The notes beneath the pieces were generated by a model, which worked only from the letters and a program-made list of their open reading frames with translations, made no database searches and was not told the origin of the DNA. A stretch of DNA of 64,000 nt from JAJXZJ01 sp050012855 (GTDB lineage: Bacteria; Verrucomicrobiota; Verrucomicrobiia; Limisphaerales; J093), in NCBI GenBank assembly GCA_050012855.1, contig JBEKGJ010000020.1, positions 11,710 to 75,709 on the forward strand, read 5' to 3'. Each line of letters begins with the position of its first letter. Position 1 is the first letter of the stretch. A program made the translations under genes and the position numbers. Shown in pieces: positions 60,001 through 64,000 of this stretch.

Positions 60001-61495
60001 CCGGCAACTTCGGGTGTTCACCTGCGGCGGCGCGTACCATTCGCAGCCGGAATGGTGCGAGAACATTGCCCATCCCGTCGAAGCCAGCCGTGGCCAGACC
60101 GGGAGCGGCGACGCGTTCAGTCCCGGCTGGTTTGAATTGCCGTTGGTCAAGGGGGCCGAAGCCACGCTGGTGGTGACGGCGGAACCGGAGGAGGCCGCCC
60201 CCCGTAGCGGCGCTCGGCAGAGCGCCGCCATTCAGTCGGCTCCATGCGCCGCCCCGCTCGACTCGCCACCAGCCGAGCCGTCGGCGGAGGATTCTTTCGC
60301 TTCGCGCCTGACGGAAGCAGCCCGCGCCTTTGTGGTCCGGCGCGACGACGCGTTTACGGTCATCGCGGGCTATCCCTGGTTTCTTGACTGGGGCCGGGAC
60401 ACATTGATTTGCGCGCGAGGACTGCTAGCGGCCGGAATGCAGGACAAGGTCGCCGGCATCCTGCGGGCGTTTGCCCGGTTCGAGCGCGACGGGACGCTCC
60501 CCAACACGATTCATGGCGACGACGCATCCAACCGTGACACGTCGGATGCGCCGTTGTGGTTCGGCGTGGCCTGCGAGGAATTCGGGCCGGAGATTTACTG
60601 CATGCCGGTGGACGCCGCAGGTCGGCGCATCGAGGATGTGCTGCGATCCATCGCCACCGGCTGCCTGCGCGGCACGCCGAACGGCATTCGCATGGATCCG
60701 GAATCCGCGTTGATCTGGAGCCCCAGCCATTTCACCTGGATGGACACCAACCATCCGGCCGGCACACCGCGGGAGGGTTACCCCGTCGAAATTCAAGCCC
60801 TCTGGATTCGCCTGCTGCGTCAATTGGAGCGGGTGGGTGTGGCTCCCGCGGACGAGTCGTGGGGCGTGCTGGCCGAGCGGGCGCAGGCCGCCCTCGACGC
60901 GCGATTCTGGCTCGACGACCGCGGCTGGTTCGCCGACGTGCTTCTGGCCCGGCCGGGACAATCCGTCGCCGAAGCCGTGCCGGACACCGCGCTGCGGAGC
61001 AATGGCCTGTTTCCGATCGCGTTCGGTCTGGTCCGGGGCGAACGGGCGCGCCGCGGTGTTGCCGCCGCCCTTCGTTATTTGGTCGTGCCCGGCGCGCTGC
61101 GGTCGCTGGCGCCGCTGCCGGTCACGCCGCCGCTGCCCATTCGCGACGCCGACGGACGGTTGCTGAACGATCCGGATTCGCCGTATTGGGGTCATTATGA
61201 AGGGGACGAGGACACGCGACGCAAACCCGCCTACCACAACGGCACGGCCTGGGTGTGGACGTTTCCGACGTTTTGCGAAGCACTGGCTTCCGCCTGGGAT
61301 TATTCGCCCGCCGCGGTGGCCGCGGCCAGGGCCTACCTTGGCAGCGTGGACCGTCTCTTGATGGAGGGTTGCGCGGAGCAACTGCCGGAGATTGTGGACG
61401 GAGATGCCCCACACACGCAACGTGGTTGCGATGCGCAGGCGTGGAGCGTCACGGAAGCCCTGCGCGTTTGGCAGCTCCTCGAAACCGCGCGTTGA
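57005..61495 (+). CDS. Bifunctional glycogen debranching enzyme (GH13 + GH133)
   Basis: 1496 residues. The N-terminal GH13 part (about 1-560) has LLDIVANHTGW, GVDGFRCDAGY with nucleophile D330, FLLEGLGG with acid E359, and HYSETHDNERLA with D418. The C-terminal amylo-1,6-glucosidase part has PWFLDWGRDTLICARGL, FWLDDRGWFADVL, GLFPIAFGLV, HNGTAWVWTFPTFCEAL and AWSVTEALRVWQLL. The two parts should give 4-alpha-glucanotransferase and 1,6-glucosidase activities for glycogen breakdown. No signal peptide. Two palindromic insertions (59847-59944 and 60207-60228) fall in frame in a variable region between the conserved blocks, adding about 30 and 15-20 residues. Confidence 0.93.
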   Translation: MSNLLLQPAPGERLVRFVGDRLRFWLRAGPSGCLPPGWRAFLRTNLGRAAAARAEIVASVESQRPPTLAAWRDLPLESHGDEWVADLPLAEVGWFEAKAYAVDPRGWQHWPDGPNVGVNVQPDWCRTANTIYCAWPRLFGATKTEAVTVDPAREKRLLPLDEQGYAVIPPSGKLRDLIRELPHIFDGLGCRILHLLPVNPTPTTYARFGRFGSPYAAGDLLAIDPALVEFDRRTTGVDQFRELTGAVHARGGRVLLDIVANHTGWGSTLQENHPEWFQRGADGTFASPGAWGVTWADLVELEHGNPQLRQRLAEVLLEWCRRGVDGFRCDAGYLVPLPVWQYLTARVREEFPDTVFLLEGLGGAWEATAALLGEGGLQWAYSELFQNYSGAQVATYLDHALVRSQRAGPLIHYSETHDNERLAARGRAWSQLRNRLCALTSVNGGFGFTCGVEWLAAERINVHSCSGLNWGSRNNLIAELARLNRLLADHPAFFDAARLTRLSPAGAPVYALLRVSAEGRDAVLVLANTDVEQSGVFVLESAALAEGGWNAPPSVDLLGPTPLAWKPAKTGFRLVLDPGAVVCLATAGEPQGLHGDAYRERRAAEAFALAALRHHLSVEQIAPEVLPELGRWVRNDTAAFLGAAAHLTSELPATGLLAALRSAAGDFPRVVVWRIVDRRRVVPVPPGHWFLVEDDGSFRATLLVEGAARSTHAASVRLGDHHFAAFPPRMTGADARLQLERYAANERELTAPVRYLAAGPMPAGTRSSARPEVALLTNGIGGMARLRVDFGTIASKYDCLLGANLNPRVPVDRHVFAKRARVWVNADGFLSPLDADNLVTFEAGPPARWRFLAHGGDGRTAEIHLTAWMVAGQNTTVLRFSRPAGTPSSGRDLPPAADVRLTVRVDLEDRSFHWETRRNGGAEFHFDSHVRTLDAEGASGSVRTCSRTMNLKGWLAVGFGVPPSGGPSRVNAELQTAGSWGENGPTEVPQGFVFCPAPDRQLRVFTCGGAYHSQPEWCENIAHPVEASRGQTGSGDAFSPGWFELPLVKGAEATLVVTAEPEEAAPRSGARQSAAIQSAPCAAPLDSPPAEPSAEDSFASRLTEAARAFVVRRDDAFTVIAGYPWFLDWGRDTLICARGLLAAGMQDKVAGILRAFARFERDGTLPNTIHGDDASNRDTSDAPLWFGVACEEFGPEIYCMPVDAAGRRIEDVLRSIATGCLRGTPNGIRMDPESALIWSPSHFTWMDTNHPAGTPREGYPVEIQALWIRLLRQLERVGVAPADESWGVLAERAQAALDARFWLDDRGWFADVLLARPGQSVAEAVPDTALRSNGLFPIAFGLVRGERARRGVAAALRYLVVPGALRSLAPLPVTPPLPIRDADGRLLNDPDSPYWGHYEGDEDTRRKPAYHNGTAWVWTFPTFCEALASAWDYSPAAVAAARAYLGSVDRLLMEGCAEQLPEIVDGDAPHTQRGCDAQAWSVTEALRVWQLLETAR
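59847..59944. repeat. 98-bp nested palindromic element inside the debranching gene
   Basis: Perfect outermost arms CCATGAACCTG (59847-59857) and CAGGTTCATGG (59934-59944). Inside, perfect 13-bp arms GTTTGGAGTTCCG (59878-59890) and CGGAACTCCAAAC (59919-59931). Inside those lie two hairpins, CCGCCT-TC-AGGCGG (59888-59901) and CCGCGT-AA-ACGCGG (59908-59921). The coding frame passes through without a stop, giving FGVPPSGGPSRVNAELQT. The 46-bp core at 59882-59927 has the same plan as 46131-46176. Confidence 0.88.
60207..60228. repeat. Second in-frame hairpin in the debranching gene
   Basis: GCGGCGCTC (60207-60215) and GAGCGCCGC (60220-60228) form a perfect 9-bp stem with a GGCA loop. The protein segment EEAAPRSGARQSAAIQSAP encoded around it is low-complexity and lies just before the conserved GH133 block, so it looks like another small insertion. 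The frame is preserved. Confidence 0.65.
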
Positions 61496-61533
61496 TCGGG
61501 CGGATAACTGCGTATGGCGGATTGAGGATGGCT

Positions 61534-61616
61534 GGGGAGCGCGGGCGTCCTCGCCCGCTGTCTTCGGCGTCCCGCCGAAGACTCCTGAACACTCGGAGCA
61601 CCCGGCGAGACACCGG
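61534..61616 (+). repeat. Long inverted repeat, left arm
   Basis: This arm matches the reverse complement of 61908-61981 over most of its length. It begins GGGGAGCGCGGG and ends near CACCCGGCGAGACACCGG; internal hairpins such as CTTCGGCG...CGCCGAAG occur in both. It starts 38 bases after the debranching stop. Confidence 0.75.
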
Positions 61617-61625
61617 CTCGAAGGA

Positions 61626-61772
61626 ACTTGAGTCCAGACTCTTCGGACTGCAGTCATGGCGATACGAACTTGAGTCCAAGCCGCTCGGACTTGAGTCCGA
61701 ACGACTGCCACTGAAGTGGAAACGACGGCGACTTCAGGGCTGGTTCCGTTGACTTGAGGCTCTACACCAATG
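61626..61772. repeat. Tandem array of seven 21-bp units
   Basis: Units start at 61626, 61647, 61668, 61689, 61710, 61731 and 61752. Each begins with a box close to ACTTGAGTCC, followed by eleven more variable bases. Spacing is exactly 21 bp throughout. Two further units, the first 19 of 21 identical to unit four, lie at 62025-62066. The array sits between the arms of the long inverted repeat. Read on the minus strand it gives an open heptapeptide repeat, but I do not treat this as a gene. Confidence 0.85.
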
Positions 61773-61907
61773 GTTGCAGCGGGGACAGGTTGGTCTGAGG
61801 CTGGGTCGTTGCCGGCGAATGGCAGGCAGGGTCCAGGTGGTCCAGACGCACGACGCGCAAAAGCATGACGGGGAGCGGGGGAGCGCGACCGTCCCGGTCG
61901 CCTGCAA

Positions 61908-61981
61908 CCGGCGTCTCGCCGGGTGCCCCGGGTTCTTCGGCGAGATGCCGAAGACAGCGGGCGAGGACTCCCGCGCTCCCC
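61908..61981 (-). repeat. Long inverted repeat, right arm
   Basis: Reverse-complement partner of 61534-61616, about 290 bases away across the 21-bp array. Differences are scattered point changes and a few short gaps. Between 61773 and 61907 no gene is seen; a related GGGAGCGCGACCGTCCCGG segment lies at 61879-61897. Confidence 0.7.
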
Positions 61982-62024
61982 GCGCAACGGATCGAATCGC
62001 TCCTATTGCGTCCCAGCTTCCCGG

Positions 62025-62066
62025 ATTTGAGTCCGAACGGCTGCCGCTGAAGGCAACAGGAGAGTG
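62025..62066. repeat. Two outlying 21-bp units
   Basis: The first unit, starting ATTTGAGTCCGAACGG, matches the fourth unit of the main array at 19 of 21 positions, and a second degenerate unit follows at once. They lie just outside the right arm of the inverted repeat. Confidence 0.7.
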
Positions 62067-62087
62067 GGGAACGCGACCGTTCCGGCT

Positions 62088-62444
62088 TCACCTGGCGGGG
62101 AGACTACCGATAGCACCTACCAGCGGCAGGTAGATCGCGACCATGACAGGCAGGGTGACCAGGAAAAGAGATCCGGTCGCGGTGGCGAGAAATCCCACCC
62201 ACGACCCCGGCCGGTCCCGTTTGCTGAACCAGACCCAGAGACAATAGCCGGTGGCAAGTGCCGACATGGCAATGACGAGGCCCGGTCCTACGGCCCTGCA
62301 CAATATGGTGAACCCCGGCAATGGAAGCGGCGCTCCATGCATCCTGATCATCAGGGGCAACTGGAGCAGCGCCCAGACCAACCAGCACGCCGCCCAGAAC
62401 AAGGCGAGAATGACTCCGTGGGCAACTTTGTTCAATTTGTTCAT
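62088..62444 (-). CDS. Small polytopic membrane protein of unknown function
   Basis: 118 residues from the ATG at 62444; the open frame extends to 62504 without a better start. Three hydrophobic stretches of helix length are visible: HGVILALFWAACWLVWALLQ, then VIAMSALATGYCLWVWF, then LATATGSLFLVTLPVMVAI. A short basic loop (SKRDRPGSW) lies between the second and third. No family was recognised. It lies next to another small gene on the same strand in a region of lower gene density. Confidence 0.55.
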   Translation of the reverse strand: MNKLNKVAHGVILALFWAACWLVWALLQLPLMIRMHGAPLPLPGFTILCRAVGPGLVIAMSALATGYCLWVWFSKRDRPGSWVGFLATATGSLFLVTLPVMVAIYLPLVGAIGSLPAR

Positions 62445-62500
62445 GTTGTTTTCGTTCTGATTTGACCATTGCAGGGCCGAGAAGTCACGCAACGCAAAGG

Positions 62501-63229
62501 TCACCGACGGGAGCCAGCCGCCGATGAGGTTCGATTTGTCTCTGAGCGAATCGGCTGGCTCCCGCTCGCTGCACCGCTCTGGTTCGGCGATTGATTCTCG
62601 ACCGCCACATACTCAACCCGAATCCTGCCATTGTGCGCTCCGGCGGCGTTTGTGAAATACTGCCACCGGCCCAACTGGATGACGTAAACCGTCGAACGAT
62701 TTGTGACCAGGCGAGCCATAAGGACCTGGCCATCCGGCACTCGAACGGCGTGCTCCTCCCACGCGGTCCGACTAGTCGGTCCAGTATCACGAGGGCCGAA
62801 GACGTTTGTGCCTCGCGGATCATTCACGCCGTAGAACTCGCATCGCAAATCCTCTCTCGTCACATCTCTGAGCCGAGGGCGTCCGCTGAGGGCAATCTCC
62901 CACCGTGGCGCATTGCGTGCGGATGGCTCTGGCGCATCCAGGTAGATGTGTCCACCCAGACTCCAGCCAAGCAAGGCTGGTCCAATCTGTAGGCCATACG
63001 CTGGCGGAGCTGGGCGCTTTGGTAAGTGAAGCCACCCCCGCAATGTCGCCTCGTCTCTCTCCCAGCGGGTTTGCCAGTTGTCTGTGTGGGTCTCCACCAT
63101 CTCGGCTGTGTAGATGCGTCCAAACTCGGGATGAACCAAGCCTCGCGATGCCAGCCATACCATGCCAACAAGAACGACTGCAAGCAGAGCGAAGAGAGCC
63201 CATTTCCTATTGGTTGCGGGCGTAGTCAT
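62501..63229 (-). CDS. Membrane-anchored or exported protein of unknown function
   Basis: 242 residues. A single N-terminal hydrophobic helix (WALFALLAVVLVGMVWLASRG) should anchor or export it. The body has many Trp and Arg residues and no motif I recognise; it includes GPALLGWSLGGHIYLDAPEP and VPDGQVLMARLVTNRSTVYVIQLG. The C-terminal 30 residues are Ser/Asn-rich. The base composition is more even than that of the housekeeping genes, suggesting an accessory origin. Its stop lies 56 bases before the start of the small membrane protein gene on the same strand. Confidence 0.55.
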   Translation of the reverse strand: MTTPATNRKWALFALLAVVLVGMVWLASRGLVHPEFGRIYTAEMVETHTDNWQTRWERDEATLRGWLHLPKRPAPPAYGLQIGPALLGWSLGGHIYLDAPEPSARNAPRWEIALSGRPRLRDVTREDLRCEFYGVNDPRGTNVFGPRDTGPTSRTAWEEHAVRVPDGQVLMARLVTNRSTVYVIQLGRWQYFTNAAGAHNGRIRVEYVAVENQSPNQSGAASGSQPIRSETNRTSSAAGSRR

Positions 63230-63324
63230 AATGCGCCGAACGTGAGCTCAGGCACGCGGGGCTGATGAGGTCGTCCGCGATAGCGGAACTGGAGACGCCA
63301 TCCCGCGTTGCCTGCAGCGATTTG

Positions 63325-63621
63325 TTAGACCACGTTTTCATGAATCACAAGACCGGCTTTCTCGCTCCAATCGATGACTCGCCCTCGCAGCAACGCCTCA
63401 GCTTCCTGAGCGATGTAGATCGGCAGCCCATCTACAACAAAAACTCTATCTGCCGGGATGGTGTCCTTACCCGGGAAACAAAGCAACCATGACCACCGTC
63501 CACTGGGGCGCTCCTGAATCCAAGCGAACTGAGCCAAACGACCCTCGTGCTCCGTGCTAGCCGTCCGAACTAACTGGAGCAAACGCTCAGTGATATTGGC
63601 TCCAAAGGGTAGCGTATGCAT
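63325..63621 (-). CDS. Small protein of unknown function, faintly IscA-like
   Basis: 98 residues. The C-terminal half, DRVFVVDGLPIYIAQEAEALLRGRVIDW followed by a strand GLVIHE, recalls the end of HesB/IscA-fold proteins, but the cysteines that bind iron-sulfur clusters are absent, so the similarity may only reflect a shared beta pattern. The N-terminal half has FAWIQERPSGRWSWLLCF. No signal peptide. It precedes the gene at 62501-63229 on the same strand with about 95 bases between. Confidence 0.45.
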   Translation of the reverse strand: MHTLPFGANITERLLQLVRTASTEHEGRLAQFAWIQERPSGRWSWLLCFPGKDTIPADRVFVVDGLPIYIAQEAEALLRGRVIDWSEKAGLVIHENVV

Positions 63622-63772
63622 AACGCTCGACGTGGTCTAACAGTATTATTGGGACAAAGTCGGGGGCGGAGGACAAAGTGAGACTTGGACATTCATGAGG
63701 CCATCGTGGAGCCCCGCGAGCGCGCAGGCAAGCGGATTTGAGGCATGAACGGTCGAGCATAGCGCGGATTTC

Positions 63773-64000
63773 TCATTGAGGTAACCAGGAGGATTTGGAG
63801 GCGGATACGAGGGAGAAGGCCTTGCGGGCGTTTCGGGCAGCCATGAAATCGTAAAAGCCCTGAAGGGTCGCTTGGCGTTTGTTGCGGCACTGGCCGATCC
63901 AATGGACCGCCAGGATGACGGTGGCGCGCCGGATCATTGCCAGATTCAGTGCGGCGGTAGGTAATCGAACCCGACTGCGATCTTCGCCCGCGGTCACATC
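63773..64000 (-). pseudogene. C-terminal part of an ISAs1-type transposase (right edge)
   Basis: The frame enters from beyond the window and ends at 63773. It reads DVTAGEDRSRVRLPTAALNLA, then HWIGQCRNKRQATLQGFYDF, matching the C-terminal region of ISAs1/IS4-type DDE transposases, including the glutamate of the catalytic triad region. Because the rest lies outside, I cannot tell whether the gene is intact. It is a different copy from the relic at 13.8-14.2 kb. The interval 63622-63772 contains nothing I recognise. Confidence 0.6.

Noticed and set aside
61626..61772. Possible CRISPR array
   Set aside because: The repeat box is only ten bases, the unit is 21 bp with no true spacers, and no cas genes are near.
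60425..61987. 520-codon minus-strand frame with heptapeptide repeats
   Set aside because: Mostly antisense to the debranching gene; the heptapeptide pattern only reflects the 21-bp array, and there is no start or other sign of a protein.
63265..63492. 75-codon plus-strand frame
   Set aside because: Antisense to the small minus-strand gene at 63325-63621 and with no recognisable feature.

Overview
The window looks like a chromosomal segment of a GC-rich, Gram-negative Verrucomicrobiota, probably near Limisphaerales/Pedosphaera. This is inferred from gene content and from habits I associate with that group: secreted proteins ending in a W...(R)FYRV-type tail, many palindromic repeats between and inside genes, a lipoprotein exporter beside McsA-McsB-ClpC, and a GH13+GH133 debranching enzyme. 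No rRNA, tRNA or CRISPR array was seen.

Layout. 0-4.7 kb: the end of an MFS gene, then a MntA/HepT-type nucleotidyltransferase/HepT pair overlapping uvrB, a DUF4160-DUF2442 pair, and the relic of a RecB/Cas4-like nuclease. Short pieces resembling uvrB lie on both sides. 4.7-14.3 kb is accessory: secreted or outer-membrane proteins, a C-terminally altered aldo/keto reductase, a sialidase stub, a GH20 hexosaminidase and a decayed DUF4338/ISAs1 transposase. 14.3-30.7 kb is mostly housekeeping: mdh, ispF, a BlaI/M56 regulatory pair with a readable operator-promoter, holB, an O-antigen-ligase-like protein, aroQ, DUF481, an M16 protease, LOG and lolCD. 30.8-41.5 kb: an FG-GAP protein, a TPR protein, uvrA, tlyA-nadK and panB. 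41.5-49.2 kb: mcsA-mcsB-clpC (arginine-phosphate-directed proteolysis), Nudix, MFS and cinA. 49.3-61.5 kb: a lipoate-ligase-like gene divergent from aceE-aceF-lpd, then mscS and a 1496-residue debranching enzyme. 61.5-64 kb: a repeat-dense spacer, three small unknown genes and another transposase remnant.

How the genes work together. uvrA and uvrB supply nucleotide-excision damage recognition. aceE-aceF-lpd form a pyruvate dehydrogenase whose lipoylation the adjacent ligase-like protein may serve. McsA/McsB/ClpC form a kinase-to-unfoldase route. BlaI represses its own promoter and its M56 partner probably relieves that, although the partner carries carboxypeptidase-regulatory-like domains instead of a beta-lactam sensor.

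The most unusual theme is palindromic DNA inserted in frame in protein genes. uvrB carries about 24 extra codons formed by a long hairpin. The debranching gene carries a 98-bp nested multi-hairpin element plus a second hairpin, and a sibling with an equally long 46-bp core lies between clpC and the Nudix gene. A 21-bp periodic array lies between the arms of a long inverted repeat just after the debranching gene. These resemble Rickettsia palindromic elements in behaviour but not obviously in sequence.
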